From: Cytophagales bacterium
GTDB taxonomy: Bacteria; Bacteroidota; Bacteroidia; Cytophagales; Bernardetiaceae
Assembly (NCBI GenBank): GCA_013299045.1
Contig: JAAFJX010000021.1
Span: 1 to 64,000 of the forward strand
Direction: 5' to 3'
Length of the DNA stretch: 64,000 nt
The notes beneath the pieces are model-generated. The model made no database searches. It worked only from the letters and a program-made list of their open reading frames with translations, and was not told the DNA's origin. Position 1 is the stretch's first letter. Each line of letters opens with the position of its first letter. The position numbers and the translations under genes are program-made. Shown piece after piece: positions 18,137 through 27,000 of this stretch.

Positions 18137-19747
18137 TTATCTCACTAAAACGGTTGGTGCACCAGAGCGTATTTCTTCGTTGGCAAAATCTGCAAATTTT
18201 TCAAAATTTTCAATAAAAGCCTTAGCCAGCGCTTGTGCCTGTTGGTCATAAGCAGCGCCGTTAGCCCATGTGCTACGCGGGTTAAGTATTTCGGCAGGTA
18301 CATTTGGGCAACTCGTAGGCATTTGCATACCAAAAACTGGGTGTTTCTCAAAAGTTACCTTAGTGAGGTCGCCATTAAGTGCAGCGGTTATCATGGCGCG
18401 TGTATAAGGGAGCTTCATGCGTGAACCGACTCCATAAGCACCACCTGTCCAGCCGGTATTGATGAGCCATACATTGACGTTGTATTTGCGCATTTTTTCG
18501 CCGAGCATGGTCGCGTATTTGGTGGGGTGGAGCGGCAAAAACGCCTGACCAAAACAAGCAGAAAACGTTGTTTGCGGTTCTGTTATGCCCATTTCAGTTC
18601 CAGCGACTTTAGCTGTATAGCCCGATACAAAATGATACATGGCTTGGCCACTGTTCAGTTTGGAAATTGGAGGCAAAATGCCGTAAGCATCGCAAGTAAG
18701 GAAAAAAATGTTCTGAGGAACACCACCGAACGAAGGCTCAAGAGCGTTGTCTATGTAGTCAATCGGATAAGCAGAACGGGTGTTCTCGGTAACGGAGTTG
18801 TTTTTGTAATCAATCGTGCGTGTTCCTTCAATAAAGCAGGTATTTTCAACGAGCGTCCCGAATTTGATAGCGTCCCAAATTTGTGGTTCTTTTTCACGTG
18901 TGAGGTCAATGACCTTTGCATAACAACCACCCTCAAAATTAAAGACGGAGTCATCAGCCCAGCCATGCTCATCATCGCCAATTAGGCCACGGTTGGGGTC
19001 AGCCGATAGGGTTGTTTTTCCTGTACCGGATAGGCCAAAGAAAACAGCCGTATCGCCTTTGCTACCTACATTGGCGCTGCAGTGCATGGAAAGAACATTG
19101 CGTTCTTGCGGCAAAATGTAGTTAAGTATAGAAAAAATACTCTTTTTCATTTCGCCTGTGTAGGCAGTACCACCAATCAGAATAATTTTTTTACTGAAAT
19201 TAACGGCCACAAAATTACCCTGCCTAGTGCCGTCCACTTGTGGGTCTGCAAAAAAATCAGGGTTTTGTATAATTGTAAATTCTGGTATGTGGTTTTTTAT
19301 TTCTTGTTCGGTTGGTCTTAAAAATAGGTGATGACAGAACAGGTTGTGCCATGCAGTTACATTCACGACGCGCAGATTGAGTCTATAATTGGGGTCTGCA
19401 CAGGCATAGGCATCACGGACATAAAGGGTTTTGCCTTTGTAAGAAGCAATCATTTTGTTGTACAATCCGTCAAAATGTTCATTGCTCATGGGTATATTCA
19501 CGCTGCCCCACCACACTGTATTTTCAGTTTTACTGTCCTTGACCACAAAGCGGTCTTTGGGTGAGCGTCCCGTAAATTTACCAGTTTGGCACATAAGCGC
19601 TCCTGTATCAGTGAGCACCCCCTCGCCATTGCGGATAGCTGTTTCTACAAGCTCAGCCGGTTTCATATTCCAAAATACCTTTTCAGCATCTGAAATACCC
19701 AAGTCCATTAAAGAAGAACGCTCTGATTTAATACCTATTTCTTGCAT
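18137..19747 (-). CDS. pckA: Phosphoenolpyruvate carboxykinase (ATP)
   Basis: A 536-residue ATP-dependent PEP carboxykinase converting oxaloacetate and ATP to PEP, CO2 and ADP, the entry step of gluconeogenesis. Visible motifs are TGRSPKDRF near the N-terminus, the kinase-1a loop FFGLSGTGKTTLSAD (near 240-250), the metal-binding LIGDDEHGW and FEGGCYAKVIDL, and NTGWTGGAYGVGSRM near the C-terminus. The ATG at 19747 (MQEIGIKSERSS) is the usual family start; an in-frame TTG nine codons upstream is disregarded. A TATATTTG element lies 123 bases upstream. Monocistronic. Confidence 0.97.
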   Translation of the reverse strand: MQEIGIKSERSSLMDLGISDAEKVFWNMKPAELVETAIRNGEGVLTDTGALMCQTGKFTGRSPKDRFVVKDSKTENTVWWGSVNIPMSNEHFDGLYNKMIASYKGKTLYVRDAYACADPNYRLNLRVVNVTAWHNLFCHHLFLRPTEQEIKNHIPEFTIIQNPDFFADPQVDGTRQGNFVAVNFSKKIILIGGTAYTGEMKKSIFSILNYILPQERNVLSMHCSANVGSKGDTAVFFGLSGTGKTTLSADPNRGLIGDDEHGWADDSVFNFEGGCYAKVIDLTREKEPQIWDAIKFGTLVENTCFIEGTRTIDYKNNSVTENTRSAYPIDYIDNALEPSFGGVPQNIFFLTCDAYGILPPISKLNSGQAMYHFVSGYTAKVAGTEMGITEPQTTFSACFGQAFLPLHPTKYATMLGEKMRKYNVNVWLINTGWTGGAYGVGSRMKLPYTRAMITAALNGDLTKVTFEKHPVFGMQMPTSCPNVPAEILNPRSTWANGAAYDQQAQALAKAFIENFEKFADFANEEIRSGAPTVLVR

Positions 19748-20197
19748 TGCGTTTAGATAAAGGGTAATGGCCAAGCAAAGCGGCCAATTTGCGAATAAAT
19801 CAATGATAAATATAAAGCCAGACTATATACACCAAGGAATTGGGCAATAGTGGTGCTGCTTTTCAGGCGCAAATATAGTATTTTCTGGTTGTTCTTTGAA
19901 AAATATCTCAAAAATTTCGTGTGGTGATCGCCTTGTGGTTTGATGTTTATTGAATTTAAATATTTGATAATGAATATTTTACAAGAAACGCTTTATTTAT
20001 CTCTTTTTAAAAAAATAGCCTGAAGCCCTTCTCGCCAATTTTTGGAAAGTGCGTGGGCATAGTTGGCCAATATTCTAGTAATTTTTTTAATTGTTTTTTG
20101 GAAAGGCTTTATCCCAAAGAACGAATGAAAAACGTCTAACCAACGCCTTTGCATTCAAAAAGCGCCCACCACCAAACCGACAATATGTGAGTGCTGT
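19748..20197. other. Intergenic region between pckA and the HSP100-M41 gene
   Basis: This 450-bp AT-rich stretch holds the pckA promoter element (19877-19870). I see no gene, no copy of the interspersed element and no convincing terminator for the gene ending at 20198. Confidence 0.6.
19870..19877 (-). promoter_or_regulatory. -7 promoter element for pckA
   Basis: TATATTTG on the minus strand (TAnnTTTG). The leader to ATG 19747 would be about 115 bases, long enough for a regulatory 5' UTR, though no structure was identified. Confidence 0.5.
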
Positions 20198-22078
20198 TTA
20201 GCTTTGGTTTTCTAAATCATTCAAATAATTGTATAAGAACAAGAAGCCTTCTTCTTTGGTTTCTGTAACAATACCATGTTGCTTAAATATTTCTACAGCG
20301 TCTTGGGCTTCTATCTGGCCTTTTTGATAAAGTTGGGTAGAAAGTTCTATCAGGCACTTTCGGTGTTTTTCTAAAAGCTGATTGGTTTCTGCCACCAAGC
20401 GCAGCAGCAATTTTTCAACAACAGCATCAGTAACTGTGTTATCAAAGCTATAGGGAGGGTCTAGTGTATAACAAGCCTGAAAGTCTTCGTCAAAACCATA
20501 GCGTCTGATGTAATCAATCGCCAAAAAGGTGCAAGATTCGCGGTCTGCCGAGCGACCTACAGTTGCGTTTGCAGCCCCAAAAATAAGCTCTTCTGCCAAA
20601 CCACCTGCCAAATAAATTTTGATTTTATGCAGCAAAATTTGCTTAGTTTGATAGATAACGTGCGGAAACGTAAAACCACCTACATAGTTTGAAGCCACTT
20701 TAGATTTCAGTTGAAGCGGCGGCATTCCGAATAAAACCGCATAAACGAGCGCATGACCAGCCTCGTGGACGGACACGTTAGCAACCATATCTGGTCTGTT
20801 ATTCTCGCGTATGCTGTCAATTCTACCAACAAAATGTTGCCTTATTTCTTTTTGGCCTACTTTAGCTATCAGTTCGCTGGTTGCGGGGTTATAGTCTATA
20901 CTCAATTGCTGTACGCCGCTCAGAAGCGCCTCAAAAAGATACTTTGACAAGTTAGTTTCTACAATATCGATAACACTGCTGAAAACAGGCCGCACCCCCT
21001 GCACCGGAAAAACGCCATTGCGGTACACCAAAGCCTCAATTTGTGAGCTTAGCTCCACATGAACCCTAAAAAGGCGTTTGGTACGCTCACAAATTTTTTG
21101 TAATTCTTTTTGAATTAGAATTTCAAAGTGTTCACGACGTAAACTTTTGTAAATGAGGTGAATGTTTCCAAAACGAGCAACTTGCTCTGGCTTGAATTTC
21201 TTGACAAGTGCTGCCTTTATATCCACAACCGTAATTTTTTTCGTAAAGGCATGAAAGATATCGGCATCCACGTCTGCTTCAGCAATCTGGTCGGCCATGC
21301 TATAAGCCTCATCTAAATTCCCGCTGATGATGATAAGACTTTTTGCATGGTCAATAGGTTCATAAATACGCTTTTTAGACTTCGCCATTTGCAGTTTCCT
21401 CAAAAGCTCATCGCGCTTCATATCAGCTACTTCGTGTGCCTCGTCTTCTAGTCCTAGCATCTTCTTAAACTGAATAGCCTCATAGAGTTGTAAGCGGTCC
21501 TCGTCGGGTGCTTGGTCGGGGTTAGCTTCAGTGCGGCGCTTTTGCTCTTTGTTATTCATTATCAAAGAGTTGATATAGTAGTCAAAATCTTCGCGGTCGC
21601 GCTTTGCCAGTTTACCGTCGCTGAGTAGTTCCCAAAAATCTGTAAATTTAGTACTTTCAAGGGGCTTGCCGTCCATATCAATCGTGTAGTAGCGCTGTAT
21701 CTCGTCAAAAAGCAAAATGGCTTGCTTGCCGTCTTCTATGCCAGCATCTGAGAGAATACTGGCTACTGACGAGCGCCAGAGCGTGTTGTCTCCATTACTT
21801 AACTCTACCTCCACAAAACGGTCTTGAAAGCTCAGTTTTTTGACCAATTTACGAACCAAGTCAGTTTTGCCTACTCCCGTCATACCCCAGAGATTAATGA
21901 TGATGGGGCGCGTAAGCACTTCGGGCATCAGATACCAAATTCTGATGTATTCTAATAAATCGTCTATAATTTCATCAATACCCACAAACTCCTCTTTGAG
22001 TTCTATGGCTATTTGCTTTAGTAACAGGCTTTTTCTGTTAATTTCTTCTAAATCAATTTGTAATTCTTCGTTGCTCAT
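20198..22078 (-). CDS. Soluble ATP-dependent protease: HSP100-like AAA+ module fused to M41 metallopeptidase
   Basis: A 626-residue protein with no transmembrane segment. Residues ~28-395 form an AAA+ module: Walker A GMTGVGKT (65-72), Walker B ILLFDE (121-126), sensor-1-like IIISGN (249-254), an arginine-finger-like ARFGN (R302), and a sensor-2 motif QGVRPV (360-365) followed by a helix like the GARPL region of ClpA/ClpB. That arrangement is HSP100 D2-like, not FtsH-like. Residues ~425-610 are an M41 peptidase: HEAGH (438-442), AGGLAEELIFG, and the aspartate of SADRES (D512) in the position of FtsH's third zinc ligand. A charged insertion (~150-245) sits inside the AAA+ module. Likely a cytosolic unfoldase-protease; substrates unknown. 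I do not recognise a named family. Confidence 0.8.
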   Translation of the reverse strand: MSNEELQIDLEEINRKSLLLKQIAIELKEEFVGIDEIIDDLLEYIRIWYLMPEVLTRPIIINLWGMTGVGKTDLVRKLVKKLSFQDRFVEVELSNGDNTLWRSSVASILSDAGIEDGKQAILLFDEIQRYYTIDMDGKPLESTKFTDFWELLSDGKLAKRDREDFDYYINSLIMNNKEQKRRTEANPDQAPDEDRLQLYEAIQFKKMLGLEDEAHEVADMKRDELLRKLQMAKSKKRIYEPIDHAKSLIIISGNLDEAYSMADQIAEADVDADIFHAFTKKITVVDIKAALVKKFKPEQVARFGNIHLIYKSLRREHFEILIQKELQKICERTKRLFRVHVELSSQIEALVYRNGVFPVQGVRPVFSSVIDIVETNLSKYLFEALLSGVQQLSIDYNPATSELIAKVGQKEIRQHFVGRIDSIRENNRPDMVANVSVHEAGHALVYAVLFGMPPLQLKSKVASNYVGGFTFPHVIYQTKQILLHKIKIYLAGGLAEELIFGAANATVGRSADRESCTFLAIDYIRRYGFDEDFQACYTLDPPYSFDNTVTDAVVEKLLLRLVAETNQLLEKHRKCLIELSTQLYQKGQIEAQDAVEIFKQHGIVTETKEEGFLFLYNYLNDLENQS

Positions 22079-22174
22079 TGCTGTTGGGTTATGTACTCAA
22101 ATGGTTTAGAACGTAGTTTTGTGTTTTTTGTTTTTCCAGTCATTCAAAATTATTCTTAGCCAAGCTCCTGCACA

Positions 22175-22331
22175 TTTGCCTTGATGCCGAACTGAAGCGC
22201 GAGCTGAAAGTTTTGACCGTAGGTCATAGCAAAAAAATCAAGCCTCGCAAAAGGCCAATTTAGATGAAAAAAGAACCTTTTTTCATCTAAACCAGCGAAT
22301 GGCTTTTTCTCTGATTCAATCTCTTACAAAA
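22175..22331 (+). repeat. Interspersed element copy D, left/middle part
   Basis: Matches copies A and E from TTTGCCTTGATGC through AAGCCTCGCAAAAGGCC, with the internal hairpin TTTAGATGAAAAAA (22259-22272) / TTTTTTCATCTAAA (22278-22291), then CAGCGAATGGCTTTTT and CTCTTACAAAAC. The copy is then interrupted by the 501-bp inverted-repeat segment. These elements fill much of the 1.1-kb gene-free stretch 22079-23166. Confidence 0.8.
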
Positions 22332-22430
22332 CAAGCTCTTAATTAACCTCTCTGAGAGATGTACGTTTTAGGAAGCGAATAATTGTATTTTTCTAAGATA
22401 GAGGCTTTACTTTTAAAGTACGGCCAACTA

Positions 22431-22474
22431 CGGCTATGATACGGCTATCATACGGCTATGATACGGCTATCCTA
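22431..22474 (+). repeat. 11-bp tandem repeat
   Basis: Four consecutive 11-base units of the form CGGCTATSMTA: CGGCTATGATA, CGGCTATCATA, CGGCTATGATA and CGGCTATCCTA. The unit length is close to one helical turn, so all copies would face the same side of the DNA. Confidence 0.85.
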
Positions 22475-22583
22475 TAGCTAAGGCAAAATAGGACAAAAGC
22501 AATTTTTAGGCATCAAGCGGGTTTGCGACTTTATTCTTTTTTTTGTTATTTAGTACGTCTATTGGCCTGTATTTGCGTTAGAG

Positions 22584-22657
22584 AGGCGGCGGGTTTAGTG
22601 CGTAGCACCGAAGCGAAGCGAAGCCCAAAGACGAACGACCGCGAAGCGGGAACGCCC
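22584..22657. other. GC-rich foldable block
   Basis: A GC-rich island in AT-rich sequence. It contains GTGC-GTA-GCAC (22598-22608), three GAAGC repeats, and CCGC-GAA-GCGG (22639-22649), with possible outer pairing of GGCG and CGCC at its ends. It could be a structured RNA or the recombinogenic core of the surrounding segment. It is not coding. Confidence 0.45.
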
Positions 22658-22884
22658 AATAAATTGTAGAAAAACAATCATTAGTCAAAAAGTCAGATGT
22701 AAGGAGTTTGACAAAAAGTTATTTGAAAACGCGAGAAAATGGCCTCTACAAAAGTGAAAAGAGGGCAATTAGAACTTAAAAAACTCAAAAAGGGCTTTTT
22801 GACGACTCAAGAGAGGTTAATTTAAGAGCTTGATTTTGTTAAGAACCCCCGCAACTCTGCGGAAAGCACGGTTTTAATTAATGA

Positions 22885-22961
22885 CTAAGAGGTTTTAAAG
22901 ATAAAATGCTTGTTTAATTTACTGACAATAAATACTTTAGATATATTTTAAGGGGCAACTA
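22885..22961 (+). repeat. Interspersed element copy D, right end
   Basis: CTAAGAGGTTTTAAAGATAA, then ATGCTTGTTTAATTTACTG, AATAAAT, CTTTAGATATA and the terminal TTTTAAGGGGCAACTA (22946-22961), match the last ~80 bases of copies A and B. Together with 22175-22331 it brackets the 501-bp segment. Confidence 0.75.
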
Positions 22962-23166
22962 ATTAAAAATCAGTTTGCAGAAATTGAACAAGCATTAAGT
23001 TATGATGTATTTGATTAAGAGACGTTTAAATTGAATTCATTGACAAAAATTGCCGTGCAATAGTAAAATATTTATTATTAGAGAGTTCTTCTTGGCATTA
23101 AACCTTTGTAAAAAATGCTTATCCAAAATAGCAAATGAAATCTCAACTTCAAATTAATTCTGTATT

Positions 23167-23562
23167 ATGATGCGCAATTCATTTTATTTGATGGCTTTGG
23201 CCAGTGTTTTTTATTTATTGGCTTCGTTTACCTTGCAAGGAGAGTGGGTGAGGCTTGGCAGTCGCTTGGTCAATTATGGTCTCGACCGCGATGTTATTCA
23301 GGTGAATAAACACAAAGAAGGCTTTAAAGCCTTGAAGCTAGACGTGAAGCGTGGCGCGCTCAACTTGCATAAGGTAGAGGTCTTTTTTGAAAACGGCGGC
23401 AGCCAAGAAATAGAAACTCGTCATACTTTTAGGCGTGGAAGCGAAAGCCGTGTCATAGACCTAAACGGCAATGGCAGGCGTATTGATAGAATTACGTTAT
23501 GGTATGATACCAAAAACGTAGCTAGAAACCGTGCTATGATTACCGTTTTTGGCAGGCGCTAG
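23167..23562 (+). CDS. Small secreted beta-sandwich protein (DUF2541-like)
   Basis: A 131-residue exported protein. A signal peptide spans about residues 1-21 (FYLMALASVFYLLASF). The mature part alternates short strands: GEWVRLGSRLVNYGLDRDVIQVN, FKALKLDVKRGALNLHKVEVFFENG, then RHTFRRGSESRVIDLNG, RRIDRITLWYDTKN and a final ATITVFGRR-like strand. The pattern resembles DUF2541-type periplasmic proteins; I am confident of export and all-beta fold but not of the family name. Function unknown. It has a strong terminator directly downstream. Confidence 0.7.
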   Translation: MMRNSFYLMALASVFYLLASFTLQGEWVRLGSRLVNYGLDRDVIQVNKHKEGFKALKLDVKRGALNLHKVEVFFENGGSQEIETRHTFRRGSESRVIDLNGNGRRIDRITLWYDTKNVARNRAMITVFGRR

Positions 23563-23585
23563 GAAGCAAATGCTCCCCAATAAAG

Positions 23586-23626
23586 AAAAGACGAATAGCC
23601 TCTGAATGTGATTATTCGTCTTTTTT
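23586..23626 (+). terminator. Intrinsic terminator
   Basis: AAAAGACGAATA (23586-23597) pairs perfectly with TATTCGTCTTTT (23613-23624), ending in a run of six T. It lies 24 bases after the stop of the small secreted protein gene. Confidence 0.88.
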
Positions 23627-23717
23627 GCTTATTACAGTTCCTCAAAAGCATTTTTAAGCACCTATTTTATTGTGCCTTTTGATGGAATAAGACCCAATAC
23701 AAGTGCTTATCTTCGCC

Positions 23718-24002
23718 TTATGCCTCAAACAAGGCAACAATACCTACCAAAAACATGGTGAGCAGAAAAGCTGTAAGCAACTGAGGCCATAGCTTGGTTT
23801 TATTCATAACCGCCATAATAATACAAAATATGAGATAGATTCCCCATGAAATTGCACCAGCCATAGCAGTCAATACACCAGGCATTCCGTGTGGGTGTCC
23901 ATCATAAAACTCTACTACATAAAAGATTAGCGCACCAGTTAGTCCTAATGTGATAAGCGAACCCAATAAAAAGGGCGTTAGAAACTTTAAGAATTTGCTC
24001 AT
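23718..24002 (-). CDS. Small three-helix membrane protein
   Basis: A 94-residue protein with three hydrophobic segments (about 9-33, 42-63 and 71-92). The first loop carries a charged, histidine-containing sequence YDGHPHGMPG. I recognise no family. It lies 92 bases downstream of the large actin-like ATPase gene on the same strand and could be co-transcribed with it, so a membrane partner role is conceivable but only inferred. Confidence 0.6.
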   Translation of the reverse strand: MSKFLKFLTPFLLGSLITLGLTGALIFYVVEFYDGHPHGMPGVLTAMAGAISWGIYLIFCIIMAVMNKTKLWPQLLTAFLLTMFLVGIVALFEA

Positions 24003-24094
24003 ATTTTTTAAAATTTTATTCTATTACTCTTTTGAATTAAATAAACCACCAAACTAAATCAGATTGCTTTTGTTGAAAAGCTGCCCAGCGTCAA

Positions 24095-27000
24095 TTAGAT
24101 TTTACATTGTGGCAGCAGCACTTTCTCAAACAAGCACATACCTTCCAAGACAAACATGGGCGCAAGGAAATCAAACTTACCATTTTTTTGGAAGTTCTGC
24201 TCTGCAGCCAAAAATTCTGGGTGGCTCGTTAAATAATTTGCAAACTGCTCATGCGGTAAGTTTTCAAGTGAGCGGCGTATGGGCTGGGTGTTCAGAAGTT
24301 CGTATTTGTCGCAGAAAGTCATATAAATAGACACAAAGCGCTCTAAACATACAAAACGGCTGGGGAAGGTAAAGCCTTTGTTGAACTGACGCAAAAGTTC
24401 TGATGAAATAGGTGCAGTAGAAGAGAGCGGGCTTCGGTTGTGTTCGTAGCCTTCCTCACCTATGATTTCAGGAATTTTATCTTGTGGGTCAATCTCCACT
24501 TCAGTATGTGAAGACAAACCAAAAGACACTTCGGATTTGTTATGTTCATTGAAGGCATTTTCTACACCTACTGTCAGTTGGCGGTCTGGGCGATTTAGGC
24601 CAGCCAAAAAGCAGCGCTTGTAATAGTCTGCCGCCACGTCGTTCATCACTTCGTTCAGCCAGTCAAAAAGGCGGCCTCCCTTGCCATAAAAGCCCATTTG
24701 AATCCGCGAGATATTGTTGTACTCCTCATATTCTAAGGTCTTTGCAATAACCTGGCCAGCATAAAAAAGGAGTAAACCAGCCACGTAGGCAGTAATCGCG
24801 AAAACCTCCTTGCTGCCTGCATCATAGAAATGCGCATAAAAACTGCGCAAATCTTGCTCCTTGAGTCGGTCAAAAATGACATTCAGATAGTAGGGCGCTG
24901 TACTTGGATTCATGCGCTTTTCTATTTCGTAAATATCAAGCCCCTTTAAGGCATTAAAATCTACCATGTTTTGACGCATACCGCCAGAGCGCTCCGAGGC
25001 CCGCGCAACAGCCGAAGCCGCTACTAAAATAGAACTCTGCTTAACAAGTTTATTCTTGTAAGTCTGCGGGTTTTGAGCCACCACCAAAATATCAGTTGTG
25101 CTACCGCCCACATCAAAACCCACAAAAAGTGTGTCTTTGTTCACGGACTTGCCCCCCAGCGCACTCAATGCAAACCTGCAAACGGCTTCGCTCTCAGTGA
25201 GGGCACGCTTAGGATTTTGGGTGTCTTCGCTGAGTTCGGCTACCTTAACGCTTATGCTTTTGAGCGGGCGTACATCGGCGGCCACTTTGTTCCAGAGCGA
25301 TTTATAAGAAACCCGTGTGGCATCACTCATGGCCGAAGGATATGCCCAGGCCAAATCTTGTGGGTAAAAGCCCTTTTCAAACAACTCGGCATAAATTTGT
25401 AACCAAAGTGTTTTGAGGAAAGCCTCTTTGTAATCGTTTTCTTTTTTGTCATGCGACCATTTCATGTCGTAGTAAATATACACACTTTCGTCGCCCATAG
25501 CCTTGAGTCTGAAACGCTTGAGAGCAATTTCTTCTATCGCTAAATTGCTTTCAAAAACAGGCAGGCCGCCACTTACCGCCTGAGGAATATCCGTAGCAGA
25601 ATTTTTGAGGCGGCGTTCATCATGAATCGTAACCATGGATTTGACCTGCCCTTTGCGGTTTTCATTCGTAAAGAAAAAGAGTTCGTGCGGACTGGCCGAG
25701 GAGCGTTGATTAGGCGGCCCTTCATTGCCTACCAAAAAGCGACGACGGTTTCTAAAATCAACAAGCTGAGGCGCTTGGTTCGCTTCCGCAAAACTCACAC
25801 ACACGTTATTGCTGCCAAAATCAAACCCTACCCGCACTCCGCGCAAACTCGCGGTTTCTGTATAACTGTGCATGAGGTCTTTGAAGTTATTGGGGTCATT
25901 GTGTTTGATGTCTTTGATGAGCAAATAGCCCGCAATTTCATTCTTGGCATTGGCTTGCAGCAAGCGCATTTCTAGACCACGAAAAGGTAGTTCGGACTGG
26001 AATATCTCATATTTGAGCGCCGTTTGGCCGAGTTTATCAAAATCATAATGTACCAAAACCTTTACTTTGCTTTGCAAGTCTGCGAGCTGCACGAGGCGAT
26101 ACTGCTTCTTTTCTATGTGCTCGTGTTCGTTGTGGGCTTCTTGGATTCGTAGCCTAAAATTTTCGTCTGCAAAAAGCGGAAAGGCTTTGATGGGGTCGTT
26201 GCTATTGTGTGGAAACTCCGAATAAAGGTAGTACTGCTCCCACATTTTGGCAATAAAATCAGGGAAAGCAATGATGCGCTTGCCCATCACTACGTTGTCT
26301 GGTCGGCTTGGCAGTTGATAAATTTTTTCTATTGTAACGCTGTTTTTTCCGTTGTCCACGTCCAGTTTAAGCGTTACTTTCAGTTGTTGCCTAGCGCTGT
26401 CGTAAAAGGCCGTTAGTGTGTTATGAAAGTCTGGTTTTGGGTTATAACCAAGCACTTGCGAGAGGCTCTCTTCAAAGTGCATAATGCCTGTTTGCGTAAA
26501 TGGCACGGCAAAATAGTGAAAACGCCCCACGTCCGATTTCGCCTTGAGCAAATAAACTGCACAACGGTCTGCTGACTCGTCAGGCGCAAATTTAAGCTCT
26601 ATGGGGCAGGTTGTTTCTATGGGCAAGAGTAGTTCGGTCAAGTCCACCTCACGAGCGGCTTCATGCACGCGGCTCGTATAAAATTTGCCCTGGTAGCCAT
26701 AAATAACCGACTTGGCGTTCATCACGAGGTCAAATGGGGGCAAAAATGTTTGCACGCTGCTAATAAGCCCTTCGCTGTTGAGCTGCCAACTATTGCGTTC
26801 GGCGTGGGCTTGCATTTCTTCTAGCCAGTGCCCCAAAAATTCAGTCATGGACGATAGCGGCAAGTATTGCTCTGTGTTTGCGCCAAAGAGGTTAATGAAA
26901 GGGCGCAAATTGTTTTTGATGTGTTGCACGTACACATACAAACGCTGCAAAAGTTCGGCGTTCAGATAGGAGGTGGGGTTGACCAATCTACCATGCCTAA

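Larger units (their letters stand above)
22332..22832. repeat. 501-bp segment bounded by inverted repeats
   Basis: The left arm (22332-22353, beginning CAAGCTCTTAATTAACC) is almost the exact reverse complement of the right arm (22810-22832, ending TTAAGAGCTTG), with one extra base. AAAA/TTTT lies just outside both arms. No open frame of interest lies inside. It resembles a non-autonomous mobile element or a large cruciform; no second copy occurs in the window. Confidence 0.6.

Noticed and set aside
22431-22474. CRISPR-like direct repeats
   Set aside because: Units of 11 bases without spacers and no cas genes; it is a simple tandem repeat.
24064-24330. Reading frame antisense to the end of the actin-like ATPase gene
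   Set aside because: It overlaps a long, clearly coding minus-strand gene and has no recognisable domain or start signal.
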